In this document: positions 1 through 7,584 of the stretch, piece after piece
Layout: every line of letters starts with the position of its first letter
Position numbering within the stretch: position 1 is the stretch's first letter
Origin: Bacillota bacterium
GTDB lineage: Bacteria > Bacillota > UBA4882 > UBA10575
Length of the DNA stretch: 27,663 nucleotides
Direction: 5' to 3'
Assembly: GCA_012512605.1 (NCBI GenBank)
Contig: JAAZDX010000069.1
Location: forward strand, 1-27,663
Notes under the pieces: model-generated
What the model was told of the DNA's origin: nothing
What the model saw: only the letters and a program-made list of their open reading frames with translations
Database searches by the model: none
Translations under genes and position numbers: made by a program

Positions 1-3
1 GCA

Positions 4-36
4 TATAATATAAGTAGAGACCCGAACATATGTTCG
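4..36 (+). promoter_or_regulatory. umuDC promoter with LexA (SOS) box
   Basis: A perfect -10 hexamer TATAAT lies at 4-9; its -35 would fall outside the window. A perfect 14-bp palindrome CGAACATATGTTCG follows at 23-36, matching the Bacillus/Firmicutes LexA operator (CGAAC-N4-GTTCG). It sits just downstream of the predicted transcription start (about 16), where bound LexA would block RNA polymerase. The genes behind it are umuD and umuC, classic SOS genes, which independently supports the call. The ATG at 30 lies inside the operator and is not the umuD start. Confidence 0.9.
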
Positions 37-56
37 TAAAGGAAGGGCAAGCCACC

Positions 57-479
57 ATGAGCATTAAACTTTTTTATCCCGCCCAAAGTTTGGGGCTGGC
101 TTTACCGGCTGTCGGTCAGATCTCAGCCGGTTTTCCGTCTCCGGCCGCCGATTATTTGGAAGCAGTTCTTGATCTTAACGAAGTATTGATTAAGAACCCC
201 AGTGCCACTTTTTACGGGACGGTGCAGGGGAATTCCATGACGGATGCGGGCGTGGAGGATGGGGATCTATTAGTGATCGACAAAGCAGTGCCCTACCGCC
301 ACAATGCGCTGGCCGTCTGCTATCTCGACGGGGAGTTTACCTTAAAGCGCTTGCGAAGAAAAGGGGAAAGTCTGTACCTGATGCCGGCCAACCCGAAATA
401 CAAACCAATCCTGGTGCGCGAAGGGAGCGATTTTGCCGTGTGGGGCATCGTTACCTATGTTATAAAGAAGGTCTACTGA
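57..479 (+). CDS. umuD: UmuD-like SOS mutagenesis protein, S24 autoprotease
   Basis: 140-residue S24/LexA-type self-cleaving protein, the accessory subunit of DNA polymerase V. After damage, RecA filaments stimulate cleavage to UmuD', which binds UmuC. The predicted cleavage site is Ala24-Gly25 in the context SAGFPSPAADY, closely like E. coli UmuD CGFPSPAADY. The catalytic Ser60 (GNSM) and Lys97 (FTLKRL) fall at the same residue numbers as in E. coli UmuD. The ATG at 57 is chosen because GGAAGGG at 41-47 is a well-spaced Shine-Dalgarno; the earlier in-frame ATG at 30 lies within the LexA box. The stop overlaps the umuC start (TGATG), implying translational coupling. It has no DNA-binding domain, so it is not LexA itself. 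Confidence 0.93.
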   Translation: MSIKLFYPAQSLGLALPAVGQISAGFPSPAADYLEAVLDLNEVLIKNPSATFYGTVQGNSMTDAGVEDGDLLVIDKAVPYRHNALAVCYLDGEFTLKRLRRKGESLYLMPANPKYKPILVREGSDFAVWGIVTYVIKKVY

Positions 480-1786
480 TGTTTGCCTTGGTGGACTGTA
501 ACAATTTTTACGTCTCGTGCGAGCGGGTCTTCCGGCCCGATCTCAATGGCCAGCCGGTGGTGGTTCTCAGTAATAACGATGGCTGCATTATCTCCCGTTC
601 CGAGGAAGCAAAGCAGTTAGGGATCAAAATGGGTGAACCGGCGTTTAAAATTACTGCTTTTCTCGAGCGTAACCGGGTCACGGTTTTCTCTTCCAATTAT
701 GTGCTCTACGGCGATCTATCCCACCGGGTCATGCGGACGCTGGCCCGGTTCACACCGGAGCTGGAGGTTTACTCCATTGACGAAGCCTTTTTAAACTTAA
801 CCGGTTTACCCGTGGACTGGGTGGAGTACGCCCGGACCATCCGGCAGACGGTCCGGTGCCATACTGGTATCCCGGTCAGTGTCGGGGTGGCACCCACTAA
901 GGTGCTGGCGAAAGTTGCCAACCACCGGGCTAAAAAAACCCCGGCGCAAAAGGGGGTTTGCGTCTTAGACCATCCGAGGAAAATTGCGGAAGCTTTGAAA
1001 GACTTGGACGTTGGGGAAGTCTGGGGGATTGGAAGACAATATACGAAGCTGCTCAATTCAATCCAGGTCTATACGGCTTGGGATTTCCTGCAGTTGGATG
1101 ATGATTGGGTCCGTAAAAAAATGACCGTAGTCGGACTTCGAATCAAAAAAGAACTGGCCGGAACCGCCTGTTTGGAGATGGAACTGATCCCACCGGCAAA
1201 GAAAGTAATCTGTACGTCCCGTTCGTTTGGGGAGGAGCAAACCGAGCTGGCACCGATCAATGAGGCGGTGGCCACTTACGCAGCCCGTTGTGGGGAGAAG
1301 CTCCGCCAGCAACACTCCTGTGCCGGAATGCTGATGGTTTTTCTCCATACCAACGGCTTTAAGCAGCATGAACCCCAATACGCAAGGAATCTGGTCTGTA
1401 AGTTACCGGTCCCGACCAACAGCACTATTGAGCTCATCCGCTATGCTTCCGCCGCACTCCAGGCAATCTACCGTAAAGGGTACCGCTATAAAAAGGCCGG
1501 GGTGATCGTGATGGAGATCGGGCCGGAGGGCCGGGTTCAAGGTTCGCTCTTCGACCGGGTGGACCGGGCGAAACACGCGGCGGTGATGCGCGAGGTCGAT
1601 GCGCTCAACGCGAAATACGGACGGGACACGATCAAAGTGGCGGCCCAGGGGTTGGGTGGGAAGTGGAAGCTGCGGCAGGAAAGGTTGTCGCCTTGTTATA
1701 CAACCCGCTGGTCGGATATTATTAAAGTAGCCGCGCATGCCGGCTGCCGTTCACACAACGAAGTGATCAAAATTAAAGCCAGGTGA
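479..1786 (+). CDS. umuC: UmuC-like translesion DNA polymerase V catalytic subunit
   Basis: 435-residue Y-family DNA polymerase that copies past DNA lesions with low fidelity together with UmuD'. The catalytic carboxylates are visible: Asp6 in FALVDCNNFYVSCERVF, and Asp101-Glu102 in YSIDEAF. The little-finger region and the UmuC C-terminal motif (LSP.YTTRWSD) are also present, favouring UmuC over DinB/Pol IV. Length is close to E. coli UmuC (422), with a short extra C-terminal tail. The ATG at 479 overlaps the umuD stop and has AAGAAGG at 465-471. It is co-transcribed with umuD under the LexA box. Dedicated UmuD partners are uncommon in Bacillota, where UvrX/YqjW-type UmuC homologues usually lack an adjacent umuD. 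Confidence 0.93.
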   Translation: MFALVDCNNFYVSCERVFRPDLNGQPVVVLSNNDGCIISRSEEAKQLGIKMGEPAFKITAFLERNRVTVFSSNYVLYGDLSHRVMRTLARFTPELEVYSIDEAFLNLTGLPVDWVEYARTIRQTVRCHTGIPVSVGVAPTKVLAKVANHRAKKTPAQKGVCVLDHPRKIAEALKDLDVGEVWGIGRQYTKLLNSIQVYTAWDFLQLDDDWVRKKMTVVGLRIKKELAGTACLEMELIPPAKKVICTSRSFGEEQTELAPINEAVATYAARCGEKLRQQHSCAGMLMVFLHTNGFKQHEPQYARNLVCKLPVPTNSTIELIRYASAALQAIYRKGYRYKKAGVIVMEIGPEGRVQGSLFDRVDRAKHAAVMREVDALNAKYGRDTIKVAAQGLGGKWKLRQERLSPCYTTRWSDIIKVAAHAGCRSHNEVIKIKAR

Positions 1787-1923
1787 GGAGAAACCGCCGA
1801 AAGTGGATGGTAATTGTGTGTTGGAGTGAGGTTTAGTATGGGCGTGAAGTTTTAGCTTAGATGATTAGTTTGATTTAGTTTTTATTGTTGGCAAAGAATT
1901 TTGTTAAAAAGCGAGGAGAAAGA

Positions 1924-1955
1924 GAAAGCCCTGTTCCAGATGGAACAGGGCTTTC
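1924..1955 (+). terminator. Hairpin terminator after umuDC
   Basis: Perfect 14-bp inverted repeat, GAAAGCCCTGTTCC (1924-1937) and GGAACAGGGCTTTC (1942-1955), with a 4-nt AGAT loop. The 3' arm ends in CTTTC rather than a long T-run, so termination strength is uncertain, but position and stability fit the end of the umuDC operon. The A-rich 5' side could also let it act on the opposite strand. Confidence 0.7.
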
Positions 1956-1988
1956 TGCTCAGCGGATCGGTGTTTAAGGGACTCAATT

Positions 1989-2016
1989 TTGACGTGTGGG
2001 TAAACCAGCATATTTT
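1989..2016 (+). promoter_or_regulatory. Candidate sigma-A promoter for the sugar-sensor operon
   Basis: TTGACG at 1989-1994, a 16-bp spacer, then TATTTT at 2011-2016. This would give a leader of roughly 115 nt before the first gene at 2138. The -35 is good and the -10 is moderate. No other strong promoter is seen between the umuDC terminator and this gene. Confidence 0.45.
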
Positions 2017-2137
2017 ATGACAACCAATATCGGTTATTACAAAAGGATTATTACTTTAAAAGAGAACTAGTAAAATAACTTTAAATTACTATTCAAATTT
2101 ATATCATATATTCACCCGTTTAACTTGAGGTGTGGGA

Positions 2138-3154
2138 ATGAAAGCAAAAATCATTTTCCTCATAACTTTGGTTGTAATAATCTATGCGATCTATTGGGCC
2201 TTTGGCTTCGGAGAAATACCGGAAAGTTCTGACGGTTTGTCTTTGGCCAACCATCGATACCACTGTATGATAATTACCCGAGTAACAGATGAAGCCTATT
2301 GGGAACATGTGTTTTCTGGAGTAAGAGCAGTCGCGGCAAAAGAAAACGTCGCTTTGGAGTATTATAACCTCCGTTTTCGGAATATTAAGGAACTGGAACG
2401 GTACTTAGAAATGGCGATCTTATCGCGGATCGATGGCATTCTTCTTTCTGTACCCAATGAGCCTGGCTTTTTGTCATTAATAAAAGAGGCGGCGGGAAAG
2501 GGAATTCCGGTGATTGCCCTGGCAAATGAGTTTGAGAATAAAGACTACCACTCTTTTATTGGGATTAACGCCTATGAATTAGGATCTAAAACCGGAAAAG
2601 CTCTGATTGATGCTACTTCTCATCTTAGTTCCTCCCGGATTGAAGTGGCTGTCCTTGTCGCCTCAAGTTTCTCCGATTATAGTTACACGCAATACTTAAG
2701 TGGCCTCAAAAGTGCAATTAAAAGCAATCCCCATCTCAATTTGAATCTGATTATCAGGTCGAAGGGGGGGAGCATCAGCGCGGAAGAACAAGCGCAAACG
2801 ATTCTAAAAAACTATCCGCAGATTCAAGCGATCGTCTGTTCCGATGTTAGTGATACGCTTGGTGTAGCCAAGGTAGTTGTTGATCTAAACCGGGTCTCAC
2901 AGGTTACCATCATTGGTAGCGGACTAAATTCCGAGATTGTCAGGTATATTAAACGAAATATTATTTCTGGCGTCTTGACCGATGATCCCTACGAACTTGG
3001 GACCCAAGGTCTGCTGGCTTTGCTTCGTTTAATCGAAGGACATTCACAAAAAGAAAACTATTATCTTCCAATATTTATGGTCAATTCGACCAATGTGGAT
3101 GAAATGTTCAGTAAACTCATCATGAAGAAACGGGCTGGTGAGGAAGGTGAGTAA
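2138..3154 (+). CDS. Membrane-anchored periplasmic sugar-binding protein (sensor component)
   Basis: 338-residue protein with one N-terminal hydrophobic segment (about residues 5-24) and no obvious signal-peptidase site, followed by a Peripla_BP_4/RbsB-like type I binding fold: two alpha/beta lobes with motifs such as SRIDGILLSVPNE, GIPVIALANEF and FIGINAYELGSKTGKAL. It lacks the XylF signatures (LATLQEERW, YDRLI) seen in the two later paralogues, so its ligand cannot be named. The ATG at 2138 is preferred over the GTG at 2132 because TTGAGG at 2125-2130 is correctly spaced only for 2138. Its end overlaps the kinase gene by 17 bp, implying coupled translation. It probably acts as the extracytoplasmic ligand-binding partner of the kinase, as XylFII does for LytS in clostridia. 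Confidence 0.8.
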   Translation: MKAKIIFLITLVVIIYAIYWAFGFGEIPESSDGLSLANHRYHCMIITRVTDEAYWEHVFSGVRAVAAKENVALEYYNLRFRNIKELERYLEMAILSRIDGILLSVPNEPGFLSLIKEAAGKGIPVIALANEFENKDYHSFIGINAYELGSKTGKALIDATSHLSSSRIEVAVLVASSFSDYSYTQYLSGLKSAIKSNPHLNLNLIIRSKGGSISAEEQAQTILKNYPQIQAIVCSDVSDTLGVAKVVVDLNRVSQVTIIGSGLNSEIVRYIKRNIISGVLTDDPYELGTQGLLALLRLIEGHSQKENYYLPIFMVNSTNVDEMFSKLIMKKRAGEEGE

Positions 3155-4655
3155 ACAACCGACACAATCAATTCGCAACAAATTTATGTTTTCATTTTTA
3201 ACTATGATTATCATCTTTACTTCGGTAAGTTTTTGTAGCTACTACAGTCAACGCAATCTGCTATCCAGGATAAACAGTCTTTTGGCGAATTCCATAAAAT
3301 TGAGGGAATTTAGTTCAAATGTTGATAATATAGTAATTTCCTTGGAAAAATTCCTGATCGAGCGCAGCTCGGACATGTTACGTAGCTATTACCATTATTA
3401 CCAGGAAGTGGAGTCAGGATATACTAATCTACAGGTCATCGAAGAAAGTGTCGAAAACTATTTGCTCCTGAAAAATATAAAAACGATGACCAGGTTGTTT
3501 TTGCAGGAAGCCGATTCTGCGGTACGGTTCAAAAGAGCCAGGGACAGTGCGGGGTATTCCCGGTCTTTCGGCGAGGTGTTACGTTATAATACCAGCATTA
3601 AATGGGCTGTTGATCGGTTGATCACCAAACAACTAGAAGAAAACAGCATGCAATATCTATTGATTACAGAGCGGATAAACCTTATCCAAAAATTAGGCCT
3701 TTTAATGATCGTCATGGCGATCATCTTTAGTATCCTCTCTACGATATGGATTGGTTTTCGTTTAACAAAGCCGTTGAAACAACTGGTTGAGGCTGCTGAT
3801 ACAATCTCCCGTGGTGAGTTTCAACTACCTCCCTTGCCAGTCTCTTCTAATGATGAAATTGCCGTCGTTTCCCAGGCCTTTAACGAAATGGCGGCGAGTA
3901 TTGGCAAGCTGATTTCAGAGATTAAAAACAAATCGGATCTGGAAAAGAAGCTTCAAGAACAAGAATATCAGAATTTAGCCATGAAAAACACCCTGAAAGA
4001 AGCGGAACTGCACGCCCTTCAAGCGCAGATTAACCCCCATTTCTTATTTAACACACTCAATGCCGGCGTTCAGTTGGCAATCATGGAAGATGCGGATAAA
4101 ACAGCTGATTTTATTGATAAAATATCCAAATTACTCCGCTATAGTCTCCGCCAAATTAATACCTCCGTGACCATACGCGAAGAAACAAATAACTTAGAGA
4201 ACTACTTTTTCATCTTAAAAACTAGATATGGCAGTGAACGATTTGATTTACTTATTGAGGTTGATCCGGAAATTGCCGATTTCCAGATTCCGCTCCTGAC
4301 CATACAGCCGATTGTGGAAAACGCCTTAATTCATGGCGTGGAACAACTGGAGGAAGGTGGCGAAATCAAGGTCCGTGCTTACCAAAATGATGAATCGGTA
4401 ATCATTGATGTGTCCGATAACGGACTGGGCATGGACAGTGAGACGGTTAAAAGATTACAAGAAGGGAGAAAGATATCTGGTCATACAACCGGGCTTGGCC
4501 TTTGGAATGTGCGGGAAAGATTACGGTTATTCTTTGGGCGGGAAAACCTGCTGGAAGTGATGAGCATCCCAAAACAGGGGACGACGGTTCGGCTGATTTT
4601 ACCCAAGGAAAATACTGCTCAGGAGGTGCCTGCGAATGAAAATCCTTGTGGCTGA
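3138..4655 (+). CDS. LytS/YesM-type sensor histidine kinase
   Basis: 505-residue membrane kinase. TM1 is at about residues 15-36. An extracytoplasmic, probably all-helical domain of about 145 residues follows, then TM2 (about 183-207), a HAMP linker, and a His_kinase (5TM-independent YesM/LytS class) domain with phospho-acceptor His301 in INPHFLFNTLN. The ATPase domain has an N box (PIVENALIHG), G1 (DNGLGMD) and G2 (TGLGLWNVRERL). The extracytoplasmic part has no recognisable ligand-binding fold, consistent with sensing through the adjacent binding protein. The start is GTG at 3138 or possibly GTG at 3147; neither has an ideally spaced ribosome binding site, so translation is probably coupled to the upstream gene. 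It overlaps the response regulator gene by 20 bp. By clostridial precedent the signal would be D-xylose, which is inferred. Confidence 0.88.
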   Translation: MRKVSKQPTQSIRNKFMFSFLTMIIIFTSVSFCSYYSQRNLLSRINSLLANSIKLREFSSNVDNIVISLEKFLIERSSDMLRSYYHYYQEVESGYTNLQVIEESVENYLLLKNIKTMTRLFLQEADSAVRFKRARDSAGYSRSFGEVLRYNTSIKWAVDRLITKQLEENSMQYLLITERINLIQKLGLLMIVMAIIFSILSTIWIGFRLTKPLKQLVEAADTISRGEFQLPPLPVSSNDEIAVVSQAFNEMAASIGKLISEIKNKSDLEKKLQEQEYQNLAMKNTLKEAELHALQAQINPHFLFNTLNAGVQLAIMEDADKTADFIDKISKLLRYSLRQINTSVTIREETNNLENYFFILKTRYGSERFDLLIEVDPEIADFQIPLLTIQPIVENALIHGVEQLEEGGEIKVRAYQNDESVIIDVSDNGLGMDSETVKRLQEGRKISGHTTGLGLWNVRERLRLFFGRENLLEVMSIPKQGTTVRLILPKENTAQEVPANENPCG

Positions 4656-6228
4656 TGATGAGTTAATCATGTTGGAGTCGGTCTGCAAGATCTTAAAGCA
4701 AGAGGAAGGGTTGGTTTTAGCGACGGCACGCACCGGAAGAGAAGCCATCGAAAAGGCAGAAACATTTAATCCGGATCTAGTGATCATGGATATTAAAATG
4801 CCAGGTATCAATGGTTTAGAGGCTCTTGCGGAGATCCGGCGTTTGATCCCTTCCGCGGTCTTTATAATTCTGTCGGCTTATGATAACTTCATCTATGCCC
4901 AGGAGGCAATTAATCTAGATGTCTTTTCCTATTTGGTTAAACCAATAAATAAAAGCGATTTACTTCAGATTATCAATAAAGCTAAAAACAAGATCGAACA
5001 GATTAAAATCGAGCGGCAAAAGGACTTGGAACTGCGGGAAAGATATAAAAAGATCATTCCTTTTATTGAAAGCGAATTTTTACATGCTCTGGTTAATGGG
5101 ATTAGCCAGGTACAATTTTATGAATACCAGAAATTGTTAGGCTTTAATTTTAACAGCGGTTTTTTTGTAGCGATCTCCCGGCGGGAAGAAACGGCTAGTC
5201 CAGGTTATGAAGAACATAAATATCAAGCCCGAGAATACCTGTTGTCTCTTGCGGACAAGATCCGGCATCTGTTTAAATGTTTTGTTGGTCCGCTGCAGAC
5301 GAACCCATTAACAATCTTTTTTCCGCTTACGCTCAACCCGGGGGAAGACGCTAGAAAGATCCCAGAAAACTATGGCCGGAAGATCCTTAAAAATTTGCCG
5401 TCCGGCAGGATCGATCAAGAGATTGTGCTTGGTATTGGTGAAATCTATTCGGATCCGACGAAGATTAAACAGTCCTATTATGAGGCGTTGCAAGCCCTCA
5501 ATAATGCGGGAAGCGAAGAAAGGATTGTTTGCTACTCTGATTTACCAAAGTCTCCTTGTTTATTGCGGGAGGACCAACTAACCTCTTGTTTTCAGGAAGT
5601 ATGGAATGCCCTTTCCTTTGGAAATACAACGAAGGTCCAGCTTTTGCTTGACAAGTTAATCTCCTTGTTGTCCCAAACAAGTGAAGAACACAAGGATCAG
5701 TTGTTGTTTGACCTATTAGTTTTTTATCTTACATCCTACAGAATAGCCAAAGAAAACCACGGTCTTAATCTATTTGTCCCAAGCTATAAAAGGATCAGTA
5801 AAATTTTCCAATCAAGTAATAATCTAAGTAAGATCTTTAGTTTAATCGCGGCCGATATTAAATTGATGGTTATTTCTGTAAAGGAAAGCAGACAAAATAG
5901 TATTAAGCCCGTAATCAGAGAGGCGAAAGCGCTTATTGACCAGAATTATCAGAAGCATATCTCCTTAGAATGGTTGGCGGATATGGTCAATGTCAGTTCT
6001 TTTTATTTAAGCCGTTTATTTAAAGAAGAATTGGGAGAGAGTTTTTCCGAGTATATAACCAGATTGCGTATGGAAAAAACGATCCAGTTATTGGCTGAGG
6101 GGCGCTCGGTAAAAGAATGTTGTTTCTTAGTAGGTTATAATGATCCCAATTATTTCAGTCGGATTTTTAAAAAGCATTTTGGTGTAACACCCTCGGATTG
6201 GGTTGGAAAGCAGACAGGTAGTGAATAA
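4636..6228 (+). CDS. YesN-type response regulator, receiver plus AraC HTH
   Basis: 530-residue regulator. The receiver domain is at residues 1-120, with acidic pocket Asp7/Asp8, phospho-acceptor Asp52 (VIMDIKMPG), Ser80 and Lys102 (VKP). A central region of about 300 residues has no family I can name, and a C-terminal AraC/XylS double helix-turn-helix (about 426-525) follows, with SLEWLADMVNVSSFYLSRLFK and GYNDPNYFSRIFKKHFGVTPSDW. The ATG has an ideal AGGAGGTG at 4621-4628. It overlaps the kinase gene, so the two are a cognate pair. It should bind DNA direct repeats and activate sugar uptake genes; the repeats at 7413-7477 before xylF are the best candidate target. Confidence 0.9.
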   Translation: MKILVADDELIMLESVCKILKQEEGLVLATARTGREAIEKAETFNPDLVIMDIKMPGINGLEALAEIRRLIPSAVFIILSAYDNFIYAQEAINLDVFSYLVKPINKSDLLQIINKAKNKIEQIKIERQKDLELRERYKKIIPFIESEFLHALVNGISQVQFYEYQKLLGFNFNSGFFVAISRREETASPGYEEHKYQAREYLLSLADKIRHLFKCFVGPLQTNPLTIFFPLTLNPGEDARKIPENYGRKILKNLPSGRIDQEIVLGIGEIYSDPTKIKQSYYEALQALNNAGSEERIVCYSDLPKSPCLLREDQLTSCFQEVWNALSFGNTTKVQLLLDKLISLLSQTSEEHKDQLLFDLLVFYLTSYRIAKENHGLNLFVPSYKRISKIFQSSNNLSKIFSLIAADIKLMVISVKESRQNSIKPVIREAKALIDQNYQKHISLEWLADMVNVSSFYLSRLFKEELGESFSEYITRLRMEKTIQLLAEGRSVKECCFLVGYNDPNYFSRIFKKHFGVTPSDWVGKQTGSE

Positions 6229-6317
6229 GGATTGCCCGGTGGACCAAGGGAATGATTGCTATCTGTGTCCGATATAACTACCTCTGGAGACCGTTACTAA
6301 AGAGGTGATTATTAATT

Positions 6318-7397
6318 ATGGATCGGAAAAAATTGAGAAACACCCTGTTTTTATTGGTGTTGTTGTTTCTAATTATCATCGGGATCGGTACTTATTGGCG
6401 GGGCTTGCCTGTAATTGACCATAATAATAACGACAATAAACCCTCCCGGGTGAAGATTGGTTTAAGCCTGGCTACCCTGCAAGAAGAAAGGTGGAAAAGG
6501 GATCGGGATTATTTGGAAGAAAAAGTTGTGGAGTGCGGAGGGGAATTTATTTCCCTATCGGCCAATAACGACCATAATTTACAGGTTAGGCAGGTGCAAT
6601 ACTTCGTAAACAATAAGGTGGATGTTTTGATCATTATTCCGCAAGATCTGGACCGCTTGGCGGAAGCGGTCGAAATTGCGAAAAGAGCGGGGATAAAAGT
6701 TATTTCCTATGACCGTTTGATTCGAAACGCGGATTTAGATTTATATATATCGTTCGATAGCACTAAGGTAGGAGAGTTAATGGCGAAGCGTCTAACGGAA
6801 GAGGTTCCTTCCGGACGTTATGTAATAATCAATGGGCCCCGGACTGATCATAACTGTTATCTAATTAATCAGGGTTACAGAAACGTGCTTATCCCTTTGA
6901 TCGAAAAGCATAAGATTGAAATTGTCCACGAAAAATGGGCCGATAATTGGCTTCCGGAAAAAGCCTATGCCACGATCTCTCAGCTCCTTTTGGATGGTGT
7001 GGGTTTTGACGCTGTTCTTGCGGCTAATGACGGCCTAGCCAGCGGGGCGATTGAGGCTTTATCCGAATGGCGGTTGGCTGGGAAAATCCCTGTAACCGGT
7101 CATGATGCCGACCTTTCCGCTTGCCAGCGCATTATTGAAGGCACCCAACTGATGACCGTTTATAAGCCCATTCGCCAACTGGCCTATCGTGCAGCTGAAC
7201 TAGCGATCCTTTTGGCGGAGAATAAAGAGATAAAAACAAATAGCCAGGCCGTATTTAACGGAAAGAACTATATTCCGGCGGAAATAATAACGCCAATCTC
7301 TATTGACCAAACTAATATCAACATTGTCATTGAAGATGATTTCCATCGACTTGAAGATATCTATCGGAACATACCGAAGCCCGTAAAACAATTATGA
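6318..7397 (+). CDS. Membrane-anchored XylF paralogue, probable accessory xylose sensor
   Basis: 359-residue protein. Residues 9-28 form a hydrophobic anchor with no AxA cleavage site and no lipobox cysteine; the rest is a XylF-like binding protein. It shares long blocks with the xylF product just downstream and with E. coli XylF: SLATLQEERW, YDRLI, DLDLYISFD, AAND, DADL and TVYKPI. Two ligand-region positions differ: SFDN is SFDS here, and GQDAD is GHDAD. AGAGGTGAT at 6301-6309 serves as the ribosome binding site. It lies 89 bp after the response regulator, in the regulatory rather than the transport part of the cluster. Permanent anchoring suits a receptor that presents ligand to the kinase or chemoreceptor more than a shuttle for the permease. 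A pure transport role cannot be excluded. Confidence 0.82.
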   Translation: MDRKKLRNTLFLLVLLFLIIIGIGTYWRGLPVIDHNNNDNKPSRVKIGLSLATLQEERWKRDRDYLEEKVVECGGEFISLSANNDHNLQVRQVQYFVNNKVDVLIIIPQDLDRLAEAVEIAKRAGIKVISYDRLIRNADLDLYISFDSTKVGELMAKRLTEEVPSGRYVIINGPRTDHNCYLINQGYRNVLIPLIEKHKIEIVHEKWADNWLPEKAYATISQLLLDGVGFDAVLAANDGLASGAIEALSEWRLAGKIPVTGHDADLSACQRIIEGTQLMTVYKPIRQLAYRAAELAILLAENKEIKTNSQAVFNGKNYIPAEIITPISIDQTNINIVIEDDFHRLEDIYRNIPKPVKQL

Positions 7398-7412
7398 CCA
7401 CAAAAAAATGCT

Positions 7413-7477
7413 ATTAAATTCTTTTGCAAGTGAGACTAAAATTTGATGACAATATAATTATTAAATTCCGCAAGTGA
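7413..7477 (+). promoter_or_regulatory. Direct repeats upstream of xylF, candidate regulator-binding sites
   Basis: ATTAAATTC-TTTT-GCAAGTGA (7413-7433) is repeated as ATTAAATTC-C-GCAAGTGA (7460-7477). The GCAAGTGA cores are exactly 44 bp apart, about four helical turns, so they face the same side of the DNA. AraC-type response regulators typically bind direct repeats upstream of the promoters they activate. The two copies lie only in this gap, ahead of the xylF gene. An AT-rich TATAAT at 7453-7458 lies between them but has no well-spaced -35. Confidence 0.5.
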
Positions 7478-7526
7478 TTCTAGATACAAATTAGTTACTT
7501 GATGTTAATTTATGTTTAGGAAAGAC

Positions 7527-7551
7527 GATGAATCGTAAAGTAAGATTCATC
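7527..7551 (+). promoter_or_regulatory. Inverted repeat in the xylF leader
   Basis: GATGAATC (7527-7534) and GATTCATC (7544-7551) form a perfect 8-bp inverted repeat with a 9-nt centre, ending 20 bp before the AAGGAGG ribosome binding site of xylF. It could be an operator or a 5' mRNA-stabilising hairpin. The sequence alone does not decide. Confidence 0.4.
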
Positions 7552-7584
7552 AGTTATTCCAAAAAATTTTAAGGAGGAATTAGA

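Larger units (their letters stand above)
1787..2137 (+). other. Intergenic region between umuC and the sugar-sensor operon
   Basis: No convincing ORF is seen. The stretch holds the umuDC terminator at 1924-1955 and a candidate promoter at 1989-2016. The AT-rich leader contains a tandem TTATTAC repeat (2034-2040 and 2048-2054, 14 bp apart) and an inverted TTACT/AGTAA pair further on. The repeats could be regulator-binding sites, but there is no independent support for this. Confidence 0.5.

Noticed and set aside
30..56. Upstream ATG for umuD at 30
   Set aside because: It lies inside the LexA operator and has no ribosome binding site; ATG at 57 has GGAAGGG and aligns with UmuD.
1403..1738. Minus-strand ORFs within umuC
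   Set aside because: Shadow frames of a conserved coding sequence with no start signals.
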